In this document: in pieces, positions 12,301 to 24,382 of the stretch
Layout of the letters: every line of letters starts with the position of its first letter
How positions within the stretch are numbered: position 1 is the stretch's first letter
DNA from: Urophycis tenuis
Lineage: Eukaryota; Chordata; Actinopteri; Gadiformes; Phycidae
Assembly (NCBI GenBank): GCA_036785325.1
Contig: JAXIVH010000068.1
Location: 1,091,001-1,155,000 of the forward strand
Length of the DNA: 64,000 nucleotides
Direction of reading: 5' to 3'
Made by a program: the position numbers and the translations under genes
Notes under the pieces: generated by a model
Database searches by the model: none
What the model saw: only the letters and a program-made list of their open reading frames with translations
What the model was told of the DNA's origin: nothing

Positions 12301-15300
12301 CCTTTCACCATTGCATTGTTCTGCTCATGGGACTGGTGAAGTGCTATGGCAAAGAACGTGTTGCTGTTTTTGTGCCCCACAAAATTTCCAGATTTGAATT
12401 CTGCTAGGACATCTGGGTGTTTTCAGTGAGAGTCATCATGAACTGGCCCGATCCAGGCTGGATTGGGCCAGTTCATAGCCAGTTCCCACAGCTGTTTATC
12501 TTACAAGCGGTGGGATGCGATAACTGTACAGAGGAGCGCCCCATGGCAGCACTGTTTATGCATTTCCATTAATGTCCAAACATTGTTCTGATCGTTGATA
12601 ATGAAAAAAATGACAGAGGTTCCAGAATAAAAGGAATGTGCAAATTGATTTTGCGATGTCAGGCTAATAACATCAATAACTCAACATTAAAAATAACGCA
12701 AACATGAATCTATTTACATGGGTATATGTGATATGAACAACATTAAAAAGGTGGTATATAGCACTACTTTATTCTTAATAAGTTTTATCTTCTGCTGCCC
12801 TTAGCACAACAGTACAGGTAGCTATGCTGGCTGAGAAATGTCCAACAAAATGGATTTCCAACAAGTTCTGCAAATTCGAGCACATTAACGGAAATCACAA
12901 TCAAAATGACTCTTTCAAAAAAAGAGCAAGTAAAAAAAAAAACATACATACTACAGACACATACTTTACACACATACAAATTTAGATTTGTCTTAAAATT
13001 TTCAAAATCATATTTTTATCTATTCTTCAATGCAGTGAAATGTGTCTGCCCTAAATGAAGGGGAGACACATTATGGACATCATGAACATATACAGTATAT
13101 GGACATCATGCATTATGTCCATATATATTGATGTGTTTTTCATGCTTTGGCAACATATTTGGTCATTTAAATCTCATAGCAATAAGGCTTTGTTGAATTG
13201 AATTGATAGAGATAGAGGGAGAAAGACAGAGCTAGAGAGAGAGGAGCGATAGAGGGAGATTTCTGATGTAAAAGTGGTAGACTGATGAAGGGAATACTCT
13301 CTGGTCTCTCTCTCTCCCTCCAGCTCTGTCTCACCCCCTCCCTCTCTCTCCCCCTTTCTCTCTGTCTCTTTCCATCTCTCGCTCTCTAGCCCTCTTTCAC
13401 TTTCTCCCTCTCTCTCTCCCTCTCTATCCCAATCTTTCTTCCTTTCTTCCTCCCTCTCTCAGCTCTCTCTCTTGCTCTCCAGCTCTCTCCCTTCATCTCT
13501 CTCTCTCTCACTTACTCCCTCCCTCCCTTGTCCCCCCTCTCTTTCTCATTCTCTCTCTGCCTCTCTCTCTTTCTCTCTGTTTAGATTATTGCCAAACAAC
13601 AGACAAACCTCTCTTTGTCTGTTGAGAGTCACTCTTGTACCTAGGAGAGCAGTAACCTCATATTGTTTCTCACTTGTGAAATAATCAGAAATCACTAATA
13701 ATGCTACGGTGGAGTTGGTGGAGATGTACATGATATAGGTGGAGGAGGTGGAGATGTACATGATATAGGTGGAGGAGGTGGAGATAGTCGAGGCCTGGTT
13801 AGGTAGCAGAGGTGGTGTCTAAGTGCAGAAGCCAACCTTGCCCTCCAGGGTGAAGTGTTTCCAGGCTCTGGCCTCCTGGGTGCTGATGTTTTGGTAGAGC
13901 TGGAAGCGACCAGCTACCCACTGAAACACCCCAGACCCTGGGTGAATGTCCCTGTAGGACCCAACATACTGGCATGAACACTGAACAAGGACCAGCTAGG
14001 ACCATCAGACTAGACCAGACTGAACAAAACTAAACTAGACTGGACTAGAATAGAATAACCTGAAAAAGACCAGACCATACTAGATTTGACCAGACAGACT
14101 AGACAAGACGAGAATAAACTAGAATAACTTGACCTGACCAGACAAGACTAGACTAAAATAACCTGGACGAGACTAGACTATACCTAACCAAAAATTAAGT
14201 CATGTTACCTGTTGGCAGCAGCCATGAAGAGCCCCTCCCCTGGGATTGAGAACACCTCCACATCGAAGGTCTCTGAGCTGGTGAGGACATCCTGGTAGTC
14301 CTCCACATAGTCCAGGTGCTGCGGGCCTACAGGTATATCAGATATGATGTTGTTATTAGGGGAGTGTTGCTTGGCAGCGCTCGACAATTGGTCTTCTTAG
14401 GCTTTATTATTAAGTAAGTGCTGCTAGCTTCTGCTATTCTTGCTTTGTGAGTCTTCCTTCTTTTAGTATACCCTCCATTTTTGACACATACTACTGGAAT
14501 ACCGCATTATCATTACAATTTTTAATATTGTATACTTTTCCAAAATATTCAAATTTGAAGTAACAACAACAATAATTTGAAGTCAACAGACTGTGCAGCC
14601 ATCTGGCCACCAGTGGTTAGACTTGAACCACTTCAGACAGACAGATCACTAAATATTTGTCACCTTTTTCACAAAATCGCAAGCAAACACATCTGTGCAC
14701 AAACATATTATGTGAGCACTTTTCTGCACTCGTCTGCAGTATTTCTCTGGTTGTGAGAACAATAACATCCTGTGAACAGCATGTGAGGAGAAAATCTTTC
14801 ATTGAGCACCCACATAAAGTGAAGCAGCATGCAACTGATGTCCCCGTGCACACATATGCTGTCCTTGCTCTTGTGCTCATCAAGTGTTTTCCTGTGTGCT
14901 CAGATATTTTATCTCCTCACACAAAGGTTTTCCTTTTGGCACTAAGTGGGCAGAAACAGCCATTGCATCCCTTATTGTGATTAGCTACCTGTTGCCCGGC
15001 AAGTCCAAACACCTCTTGAAGTGCTTGGACAATTTCTTGGGGAATATCAAGCAAGCTCACATTTAACCAGGAGTCTGCTGCTGAAGATGTTTCAGAAAAT
15101 GCGTTGGTGAACAATAAAGCCCAGTGTCACACCTCAGACATCTTGCAGTAGCTAAAAAAAACATATTACTAGGGATGTCCGACATTGACTTTTTGCCGAT
15201 ATCCGATAGCCGATATTGTCCAAATTCTTAATTTCCGATTCCGATATCAACCGATATGGTATACCGATATATACAGGCGTTTTTATTTTCGCCCAGACTA

Positions 15301-18300
15301 ATTTTAGGTCCCATATCTCCTGTTGTGGAATTAACACATCATCTACTTTTATTGTGATGCCTCACTAGATTGCATTTCACAAATTAACACTGTCTATAAA
15401 AAATAAGGACACTATTTCAACTTATGGAAAAGTGCCATATTTATGCACAAGCACATTATCGGTGGTAAAACCGATAACGATATGAACCGATATTACAAAA
15501 ATAGGCTAATATCGGCCGATATTATCGGTTGGCCGATATTATCGGACATCCCTACATATTACTATGCGTGTCAAGAATAAAAGCAGGATCATCAGGTGCA
15601 GTGAACCATAGCCACACCAACAGACCAGGAAATTAACATTAAAAGTGCCGATCAGGAAATAAATACTGCAGTGCCTCGCTTTAGCAAGTGTAACATAGAT
15701 ATTAAGTGTAATTATAAGATAATAATAACGCAGTGATCGTCTAATGAAGTCTAATAAATCTGCGCTGTCGCTATATTTGTAAATCGTTATTTATATATAA
15801 TAGTAAAACCTAAATAGAAAAATGTTAAAGCTCTCTACACGGGGATTTTCTACAGCGTTTTCTCGGGAATCGAGAAATCAATGTCAAATCTATCACAAAT
15901 TTGATAGGTTAGTCAGCAACCAATCACGTACAGGAATCACATCCAGGAATACAATAGCCATGGATCGCTCCACCTGTTTATACCCAAAGGAAAACTCAGA
16001 AGGAATAAATATCAGAGCAACCAGGGAAACACTCTCCGAGTCTATAGTTTGTCTATAGTTTTCGTCAAACAAGTCATTGCTGTTTGTCTGATTCCGCACT
16101 CAATGAGGCAGGCTATTTTTCTAAAAGCAACCTTCTTCATGTCCTGGTGGTATCTACACAAATTATGAATGCTGACAATGCACATAATCTTCATTTTACA
16201 GGTCAGCACTCATTTTCTGCAGGAAATGCATTTTCACATTTGTATTATTGTTTTTGATACTAGATTATAGTTGTGCATTACCCTGCATCAGGGGGGTCCA
16301 GGTGTGTCCGTCACAGATCTGCAGGTCCCTTCTCAGGGTGTTGAACCATAGCTGACCCTCCCCACCTGGAGAGCACAGAGGAACACCTCCCTGGGTCACC
16401 CTCACCTCTGCTTCTAGAGGAGGAGAGAGAAAACAGAAGAAGAGGGGAGGAGAGTGGGAAGAGAAGGATAGAAGAGCAGTGTTAGCTAACACCCTGTCAC
16501 TCCACAAAAGCTGCTGTTGCCATATCACATGCATGCATGCACTAATGCGCACACACCCACACACTGAGGTATTTGACTGGGTATCAATGGCTTTTCTGAT
16601 GTTTACATATTAAAATAATGTCTGAACATGAGAGAGCCATGATTTAGAACTGTGATAGTCTAAATCACAGTTTTACCATAGACCCACAGTCCTACCAGCC
16701 AAACCGTAGTCTTACCATATAACTGCTGTCCTACAGACTGAAGCACTGTCTTACCATAGAACAGCTATCCTAAAAGCTAAACCACAGTCCTACCATAGAA
16801 CCACAGTCCTACTTGGTAAACCACAGTCCTACCATAGAACCACTGTCCTACTTGGTAAACCACAGTCCTACCATAGAACCACTGTCCTACTTGGTAAACC
16901 ACAGTCCTACCATAGAACCACTGTCCTACTTGGTAAACCACAGTCCTACCATAGAACCACAGTCCTACTTGGTAAACCACAGTCCTACCATAGAACCACA
17001 GTCCTACTTGGTAAACCACAGTCCTACCATAGAACCACTGTCCTACTTGGTAAACCACAGTCCTACCATAGAACCACTGTCCTACTTGGTAAACCACAGT
17101 CCTACCATAGAACCACAGTTTGTATGCTATTAGTAGTATAATCTCAGATCCGGCAGTCCAACTTTGTTGGAGCCAAACTTCGGGGGTAGACAGCACACAG
17201 CCTTAGTCGGAAACTAACGTTTTAGTTATGGTGATATCCTAGGGAAGAAAGGTCATCACACACTCAACACTTTTTGAGTGTGTGAGGTTGATGGCTGGTT
17301 TAAGCAGCCTCAACATCTGCCCTGTCTGTATTGGCTTTCCATCTTGTCAATAAGCTGGTTTGTTACAACATCTACCCATGTCCTGTGCATCGGTGGAGCC
17401 AGGCGGTGGAGCTGGGTGAATCCTACTTAGGTGGTGTGTGGCGTAAGCAACTGCTATAGAGCTACCATCAGTCTTATGATATTGATCTAAAGTCTGATTT
17501 GTGACAACAGTTAAACACTATATCCTTGTTTTTGGACCTGCCTTACCATACGTGAACACAGACTGCGGTTGGTTTAGCAGAAGGTGAGTGGTAACCAGGA
17601 CCTCAGGGATTGACAGCTCAGCCAATTGGGGCTTGGAGGCAGGGCAGAGTCTTGACGTGGCATCTGAACCAGGAAGTAGAACCAGCTGACGAAGAAGACC
17701 CTGGCCAATCAAGGAAAGGGGCGGTAGTCAGAAACCTTGATGAGATAGTAGTATAGCTATGTAGTATAACTATGGTCTGATCTTTAGGAACTCACAGAGA
17801 AGCGGTCCTTCCAGCGTCTCCTGCTGCCCACATAGAACCTGGACTTCCTGGTGCTGAAGGAGGTCAGACCCTTCTGATCCAGAACCCTGGAAAACACCAC
17901 ACAACATTAAAAAACAGTCACCGCTGAGGACCTAACATAACATCTACTAGCCTAGCCATCTACTAGAACATGACATTACATCTGCTAGAGTAGCCATCTA
18001 CTATTACATAAGATCTACTAGACCAGCCATCTACTAGAACATGACATTACATCTGCTAGAGTAGCCATCAACTATTACATAAGATCTACTAGAGCAGCCT
18101 TCTACTAGAACATGACATTACATCTAATAGAGTGGCCATTTAAGAGAGCATTACATAACATCTACTAGACCAGCCAACTACTATGACAAAATATTTTCTA
18201 CACCAGTCATCTAATATAACATATCATCTACGAGACAAGCCATCTCCTAGAACATAACATCGACTAAACCAGCCACCTACAAGAACCTATCGTAACACCT

Positions 18301-19485
18301 TCTACACTAGCCATCTAATGGACAATATAACATAACACAACACCTAACATAACCATGTACTAAACAAGACCAGACCAGACTAGACTAGACCAGACCAGAT
18401 CAAATTAAACTGGACTTGACCAGAACATACTAGACCAGATTAGGTTAGACTAGACTAAACTAGACCAGACCAGAGCAGACCAGGCCAGGACACTCACAGG
18501 TCCAGAGGCAGGCCACAGTCGATGGTTAACGTAGCGGAGCGTCCAGACATGGCCAGGACCAGCGTGTGCCAGTGGCCGTCAGCTAATCGGATGCCTCTGA
18601 AGCTCAGTCTCCTCCCATCTGCACCAACCAGGAAGTTCACTCGTTCCTCCGAGACCCTTAACCCTAGCAACAGCCTATCACCTTCCTCCTGCACTAGAGA
18701 GAAGATGTATTCACTCCTCTGACAGAGACACAGACAGAGAGACACACGACAGACAGACAAAGAGACAGAAGTTTAACTTTGAAAAATTACTCCTCATCTT
18801 CTTTCACTCTCCCCTCTCCCTCAGCTTCTCCCTGCCCCCCACCCAAAGCTAGTTGTATTATCCGTCTCCCCTATCCCTTACCCTCTCAGTTAGTTGTTTT
18901 ATCTTCAGAGTGACAATGATGGAGTATTCTCCGGGGAACATTTCACAGTTGGTGAAAATTTGTGAGGCGGGAAAACTCAGCAATGCAGCTGCGGCAGCAG
19001 CCAAGTGGAAGCCCCTTGACCCCCTGGACTGCACCATGCGCACCTAGAGAGAAGAAATATGATGGAATGTGATAAAGCACACATACATTGAATTAATCAA
19101 TGATCCCTCCTCACCTGGCTGTCTGAGGTCCTGACCCCTCTCACATGGGTAGGCATGGCTGCAGTTGGAGCAGGAAGGACTCTAGACAGAAGATCTAGAG
19201 GTAGGAGATCTGCAGGAGGAAGGAGAGGTCAGTCAGTCTGCCTCTCTGTCTGTCTATCAACCTACCTTTCTCTCTGCCTGCCTGCTTGCCTGCCTCTCTG
19301 TTTGTCTGTCTGTCTATGTATCTGCCTCTCTGTAGTTGTGTCTGCCTTTTAGCCTCTGTGTGGCTGTCTGCCTATCCGTGTGTCTGTCTATATAGTGTAA
19401 ATGTCAAGTTCATAGCATAGAACATCACAATAGGAACATTTTCTATTTAAAAGAAAGCAATTGTTAACTTTATGTGGACAGGTGG

Positions 19486-19532
<47 letters not shown>

Positions 19533-20173
19533 GGGGGGGGGGGGGGGGGGGGGGGGGGGGTAAGGGCGTGTCAGATCACATTTCAAAGAGCAGAGAAACA
19601 AGAAGCCAGCAAAGGATTGAACAGATAAGAGAGGAGCAGTAGAACCATCACCAGACACCAAACCACCACCAAACTACCACAAACATTTCCACCACACTCT
19701 ACCAAATTAACAGCAAATTACCAAACTACGATTACTACCAAACCATCCCCAATTTATTCTAATCTACCACCACATTACTGTAAACTACAATCAAACAACA
19801 ATTTAAGTGCCTCAAAATGACTACCAACAACTACCAAACTACTGAAAAACTACTTCCAGACTACTGCTATTCAACTAGCACCACACTGCCCCCATACTAC
19901 TACCACCAACTACCACCACTCTGGGTTCAATCACCAGTGTCCACAATCTCCTTGTGGCATCCCTGAGCATATCCTAACCCCTACCTGCTCCTTAATTACC
20001 TTAATGTTTCTCTAATAGTTTATTGGATACAATCATCTGATAGATGACTACATAATAAATAGTACTGCTGCTAGAATCACATTCTTGGAAATGCTTGATC
20101 TGAGCATACCACATACACACACACACACACACGAACTCACACACACACACACGCACACACACACACACACAAA

Positions 20174-20241
<68 letters not shown>

Positions 20242-20392
20242 CACGGGCATGTGTGTGTGTTACCTGTATGTGTGTGTGCTACCTGTGCAGGGTGTCCAGG
20301 TGTGTGTTACCTGTGCAGGGTGTCCAGGTGTGGGCCAAGTCAGAAGAACAGGTGAGAGCCCCCAGCAGGAGCAGCAGCTTGGAGGTCCACAT
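5834..20392 (-). CDS. tspear: TSPEAR, thrombospondin-type laminin G domain and EAR repeat-containing protein, complete
   Basis: Fourteen minus-strand exons: 20311-20392, 19115-19209, 18882-19043, 18498-18718, 17796-17886, 17547-17700, 16282-16413, 14209-14326, 13837-13951, 9332-9512, 8935-8987, 7913-8089, 7585-7763 and 5834-6089. Lengths sum to 2016 nt (671 aa), close to human TSPEAR (669 aa), and all phases join. Exon 1 gives Met plus a Leu-rich signal peptide (SKLLLLLGALTC). Exons 2-6 encode the TSP-N/laminin-G-like domain (FPASQIF, GHWHTLVLAMSG, RQLVLLPGSDAT). Exons 8-14 encode EAR beta-propeller repeats, with repeated DWEFFSVG, FLAVAN and IYRW motifs. TSPEAR is a secreted protein linked in humans to tooth/hair development and hearing. 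Exon 9 uses a weak donor (GTTGGC). Most introns contain simple repeats or transposon debris. Confidence 0.93.
8090..8397. repeat. tspear: Degenerate tandem repeat in a TSPEAR intron
   Basis: Repeats of the type 'ccccataatacacatgttaa' run from the acceptor side of the exon at 7913-8089. Copies are diverged and about 20-35 bp apart. Confidence 0.65.
8398..8590 (+). repeat. SINE-like interspersed repeat, copy 1
   Basis: About 190 bp shared at high identity with 61985-62195. It ends with the fish SINE/L2-type tail 'gtaagtcgctttggataaaa' and then 'atgtaaatgtaaat'. It lies inside a TSPEAR intron. Confidence 0.7.
8988..9331. repeat. tspear: TSPEAR intron made almost wholly of (CA)n/(TG)n
   Basis: The intron between exons 9332-9512 and 8935-8987 is 344 nt. 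(CA)20 occupies 9001-9040 and a TG tract with short interruptions (TGCG, TATG) runs about 9099-9329. The donor GTACAC merges straight into the CA repeat on the transcribed strand. Confidence 0.85.
10157..12430 (-). pseudogene. Decayed ORF of an unclassified metazoan transposon-like multicopy family
   Basis: Minus-strand fragments in collinear order: 12075-12380 (SHEQNNAMVKGSGGAIGL, then WMVAGPEIARI), 11822-12073 (MGNPFLERSQDLLVI, then IETLGEEQY), 10594-11148 (TIDTDVVVLAVASF, then HAFTGCDTV and GRGKKTACETW) and 10157-10558 (Cys-rich CRCEKGCTGQC). From memory, this motif order occurs in a large uncharacterised family repeated in fish and invertebrate genomes; I cannot name its transposase class. 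A 'TDTDVVVLA' acidic motif suggests a nuclease-like fold, which is inference. The copy is broken by frameshifts and by an insertion at about 11290-11820. It lies within a TSPEAR intron. Confidence 0.6.
11440..11520 (-). repeat. LINE-type 3' tail with CAGA microsatellite
   Basis: Contains a (CAGA)n run followed by 'actttaatgatccctgagggaaattgc'-type sequence, given here in part. The complementary arrangement occurs at 1107-1158, and a related tail 'ggggtcaataaagtatct' at 36905-36925. This is the common 3' end of teleost LINEs that seed tetranucleotide microsatellites. It interrupts the decayed ORF at 10157-12430. Confidence 0.55.
12438..12476. repeat. Short inverted repeat, 19-bp arms
   Basis: 'atgaactggcccgatccag' and its reverse complement flank one central base, with 18 of 19 positions paired. 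It sits at the upstream edge of the decayed transposon-like ORF. Confidence 0.8.
13300..13580. repeat. CT-rich low-complexity tract
   Basis: Imperfect (CT)n and CCCT-rich sequence on the plus strand within a TSPEAR intron, with no coding signature. Confidence 0.75.
15170..15554. mobile_element. hAT-type MITE with 8-bp target-site duplication
   Basis: Ends are inverted copies of 'tagggatgtccga'. The flanks 15162-15169 and 15555-15562 are identical 8-bp direct repeats (catattac), the size made by hAT transposases. The 385-bp body is rich in 'ccgatat' sub-inverted repeats and has no transposase ORF, so it is non-autonomous. Confidence 0.9.
16780..17120. repeat. tspear: 39-bp minisatellite in a TSPEAR intron
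   Basis: About eight copies of a unit containing 'accacagtcctaccatagaa' and 'ctgtcctacttggtaa'. The period is 39 bp (13 codons), so both strands show long spurious ORFs. It lies between the exons at 16282-16413 and 17547-17700. Confidence 0.9.
17925..18490. repeat. tspear: Degenerate tandem repeat in a TSPEAR intron
   Basis: Repeats of 'catctactagaccagcc' and 'agaacatgacattacatct' with a period of roughly 60 bp. They grade into 'agactagaccagac' repeats next to the donor of the exon at 18498-18718. Confidence 0.75.
19484..19560. repeat. (TG)n followed by a run of 28 G
   Basis: TG dinucleotides run to 19532 and then an uninterrupted poly-G at 19533-19560. It lies in TSPEAR intron 1. Confidence 0.9.
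20117..20240. repeat. (CA)n microsatellite
   Basis: Interrupted CA repeat just inside TSPEAR intron 1. Confidence 0.95.
20283..20338. repeat. tspear: 28-bp tandem duplication across the TSPEAR exon 1 donor
   Basis: 'acctgtgcagggtgtccagg' occurs at 20281 and again at 20309, exactly 28 bp apart. On the minus strand the exon end ...CTGCACAG is followed by GTAACA and, 28 nt later, by a second CTGCACAG|GTAGCA. Both are plausible donors. Use of the second would add 28 nt and shift frame. Confidence 0.88.
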
Positions 20393-21277
20393 CAAGAGGT
20401 CCTGGGGGTCCTAGACCCAGGGCAGAACTACAGCCCACTACCCTGGAGAGCTCCCATCAGACCCTGCTCCTCTTTTGGATACCACCAGTATACCCCTGGA
20501 GGTCTTGTCCTGAATAGCCTCGATTTCCAGTCTCTCTTGTGACACTTCCTTTGGCTGTGCTCCAATCATAAGTCAGGGGAGGTGCTTGATCTATGTTTGG
20601 GCGGATTGGTCTTGACACAAGTTTAACAATGTAACGGGAAGTTTGATGGCCCGATGGCTGACTGAAACGACTAATCCGACAGCAAGTTGGATTAGTCCAA
20701 TTTAGTTAGGGAGTGAACTAGGTCCTAAAGTCTGGAGGAGGTCTGAGAGATCTGGCTTAAGGTCTAGTCCTGAAGGTCTACTCCTAGTCTTGATGGTTAG
20801 TTCTGAAGGTCTAGTCCTTGAGGTCTGAAGCCTTAGTCTTTGTCTTGAAGGTCTGTCCCTGGTGTTGAAGGACTGGAAAGGCAGAATGATGTCCCTGGTT
20901 CTGCAGAGTCAATTACCTCAGACTGGGTGCAGACCCTCCTGGATCAGATCTCATTAGAAACACTAGAATCTAACTGGTTACCTCCCAACGCAGCCAATAA
21001 AATACAGTTTAACCCGAAACACTCGCTCAGATACACTTAATGATGGGATTAAGGTCTTCTCTTGCTGTCTGTCTGCCTCCCTATCCGACAGACTCTCTGC
21101 TGTCTGAATGACTCTCCCCTGTCTGTGTGTATCGTTATGGCTCCTGTGTGTGTGTGTGTGCGTGTGTGACAGTGACAGGTTGAGGTTGTATTTAAATAAT
21201 AATGTCTGACAGACAGACAGGAGGGGCTTGTATAGCAGCAGACAGGTAAGGGAGGTAGAGAGACTATTATATAGATT

Positions 21278-21382
<105 letters not shown>

Positions 21383-22405
21383 ACAATATCACTTTGAAAC
21401 TAATTGATCTTAGTCTCTCAGGTGTGCGCCAGAGGAATTCCCCAGTGATGGGCGGAGCAGTCCAACCCCCCCCCCCCCCGGTCTTCTCTCCTCCTCATCC
21501 CCTCCTCCCCTCCTCCCCTCCTCTCTCTCCTCCCCCTGCTCCACCCTCTATTCTCTCCATTGTTTGGTCACTTGCTTACCTCAATGAATAATAACACAAC
21601 AAACACATCTAGACCCAGTAGATGACTGTGGTAATACTTTGAAGCTGTCCAGCTATACTGGATAGCACCTAATGTCTACCAGAAGAAGACTGATTGTACT
21701 GGGAAGCTTCAAGTATAACTTGTTGAAGACAGTGGTTGCACTGGACTGCTCCCAGTAAACCTCATGAGACAATCCAGATATTTAAGTTTGCGTTTCGCAT
21801 GAACATCAGCGTGGCCTTGGCTGGGCAGCATTTGATTTCCATATCTGGGCGTGGCCTTAAATTCTTAGTCTTGCTCTCTTCCCCTCATGAGCCACAGCAG
21901 ACTGCTGGTGATGGGCAGCTCTATAGAACCAGTGGTAGAATGTGTTCGCACTGAGCAGCTCCCAGTGTACAATTAAGTTCACCCAAACCCAAACCCAAGA
22001 TGGTGTTTGTTAGCGAACCTCAGACTACATTTTAGCTGAGATGTACGTCTGTGGTCAGGATCAAGAGGACCTTACTAGAAACAAAGTCCTCCACAGACTC
22101 AAAGGATCAACATGTTCTCAAACCTTTCTCCTCCTCTCACCTCTCTCTTCTGTCTGTTAGACTGAAAGGAGTCAACAGGAACCATCATGCCCGGATCAAG
22201 GCCACACCACTTCAATGGAAATGCTACTAGACTTCTGCTTAGCTCACAATCTGCTAATACACCGGCTATAAAACAGGTCATATACTAGCAACTTGTTAAC
22301 ACATTTGCTATATACCAGCTTACATACTAGCAACATACTAACATATTTATACCAGCTTCAAGGTATATATGTGTATGTAGGTAGGACTACATGTGTGTTC
22401 TGTTC

Positions 22406-22838
22406 TGTTCTGCTACCTACTAACTGAGATAAGAGCTCTAAATGTAACAGATCAAACCAGCAAAACAACAACCAAAGGGCTTTGAAAGGCAACAGGTGGG
22501 TGTGGTGTGTTATGAGTTTGTATGTAAGTGTGTGTGTATGTGTGTGTGTGTTACTAGCTACAGCCTGAGCTAATGGTGATGGAGCTTGAAATGATTAGTT
22601 CCTCTAATGCCATGCTCTGACAAGACAAATAACAGGCTGTGTGTGTGTGCACGCGCATGTGGTGGCATGTATGTGTATGCATCAGAGTTATTCATTTTCC
22701 CAGGACAGACTTACACACACCCCTACCCCAACATACACACACCACACCCACCTGTTGCTTTTCAAAGACTTCGGGCTGTTATGCTGGTTTGATCCGTTAC
22801 ATTTAAAGCTCTTATCTCAGTTAGCCGGTAGCAAAACA
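22406..22838. repeat. Foldback element with about 100-bp imperfect inverted arms
   Basis: The left arm (about 22406-22508, 'aactgagataagagct', 'gatcaaaccagca', 'caacaggtgggtgtgg') recurs as reverse complement at about 22736-22838. I estimate identity at roughly 85 percent. The loop is TG-rich and has no ORF. It could be a MITE or a local inverted duplication; no target duplication was identified. Confidence 0.8.
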
Positions 22839-23788
22839 CACACACACACATACACATGGTGGTTGTTACAGATGCTGGCTGTTTTTTCTTATCCTTCAGG
22901 TTACTGCTGTTGTTGGTGGAGGGGTAGAGGTAGAGAGCCAATGTGGTTGGATGGATCTGTAGAGGAGATATGGAGGGGTGGAGGCTATAGCAGTAGAATG
23001 GGGAGTGGTGAGGAGAGGACGGGTCAGCTAGAGGTGGAGGAGGAGAGGTAGAGATATAGGTGGAGAAGGAGAAGTGGAGGTAGAAGGAAGGAGAGTTGTA
23101 AAGGGAGGGTAGAGGAGGAGGCTGTAGAGGAAAATAGAGTTCAGGCTGCTCTCCAGTTTAGGTCTCAACTTGTTGGGCAGAAACCACATCTACCACACTC
23201 TGTACTACAGCATTATTTTATGGTACTGCTAGTATGAATACTACTGCTGTCTGCTGCTGATCCAATAGTATTGCTAGTATTACTACTACTACTACTACTA
23301 CTACAATCTAGCACTGTTGCAATATAATAGTACTTCTAGGATTGAACAAAGAATCCAAGTATACTAGAATCCGCTCTTATTGAAGATGTATTCAAGGATA
23401 TTTTTGAGGATTTTGATTTGATTTTGAGGACCTTTGAGGATATATCCTAGACCACCCTCCTATCCAGGGTTATCCTGGTTCTTGGAAGCGTCGGAGAATA
23501 TTTCCCTTCTAGGATGTATCCTAGAATCCCCTCCCCTATCTAAGATGTATCCTCCTAGGATGTATTGTAGAATCCTCCCTATCTAAGATGTATCCTAGAG
23601 TCTTCTCCTCAAGTATATATCATAGCAACGCTTCCTATACCATGAAATAAGTGGTGTGTTGGGCCAGCCCAGACAGGTTGGCGTCGTGTCTATTAGCGTC
23701 TAGCCTCAGGGCTAATGGCTGAGTGCTAACACCACCTTGTAATCAGGGGACATAGCGGTTAGCATGCTACATTAACAACATTAGCAAC

Positions 23789-23827
23789 TAGCATGCTAGC
23801 CACACTGACAGTGTGGCTAGCATGCTA
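23789..23827. repeat. 39-bp near-perfect palindrome
   Basis: Arms 'tagcatgctagccacact' and its reverse complement surround a 3-nt centre. Further 'agcatgctac' copies occur at 23761 and 23819. Confidence 0.85.
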
Positions 23828-24382
23828 CATAAGCACATAACAGGGACAGAGTTGTAAGCATACTAAATAAACAATGAGCAGGGACAGCGCAGATACCTTG
23901 CACCTAGCAGGGCCACAGATGGGTGTTTATCCACAAGGTTTACTCAAACGTACATTGTTAACACCAGTAGTTTCTTACACACACACACACACACACAGTA
24001 ACCAGTAACACAAGCACACACTAAAAAAGGTAAGATATATTGGTAGTATTACTTTAGTTTATTCATCGAATTAAAGAATGAAAGATGACCAGTGAGTTAA
24101 TCACATTAATTTACTGGTCGATAGGCTCATGGATTGAAAGGATCGAAAGCTGCATCTTGGTCCTCATTGGTGCGAAATGTTATACTGCTCCTCTAATACT
24201 GAGTCTCTGAAGCAGTTCTCCAGGAGAGAGGCTTCTGGATTCCATTACAACAGAGCAGGGACGGAGTGACATCTCGAGTGACGCAGGGTTTTAGACGTCC
24301 ATGATTCGACACACACACACACACCCACACACCCACACACCCACACACACACACTGGGGGTTGCAAGCAGATGACATCATGT

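Noticed and set aside
16777..17196. 139-codon and 106-codon repeat ORFs
   Set aside because: 39-bp minisatellite read in frame, no gene signature.
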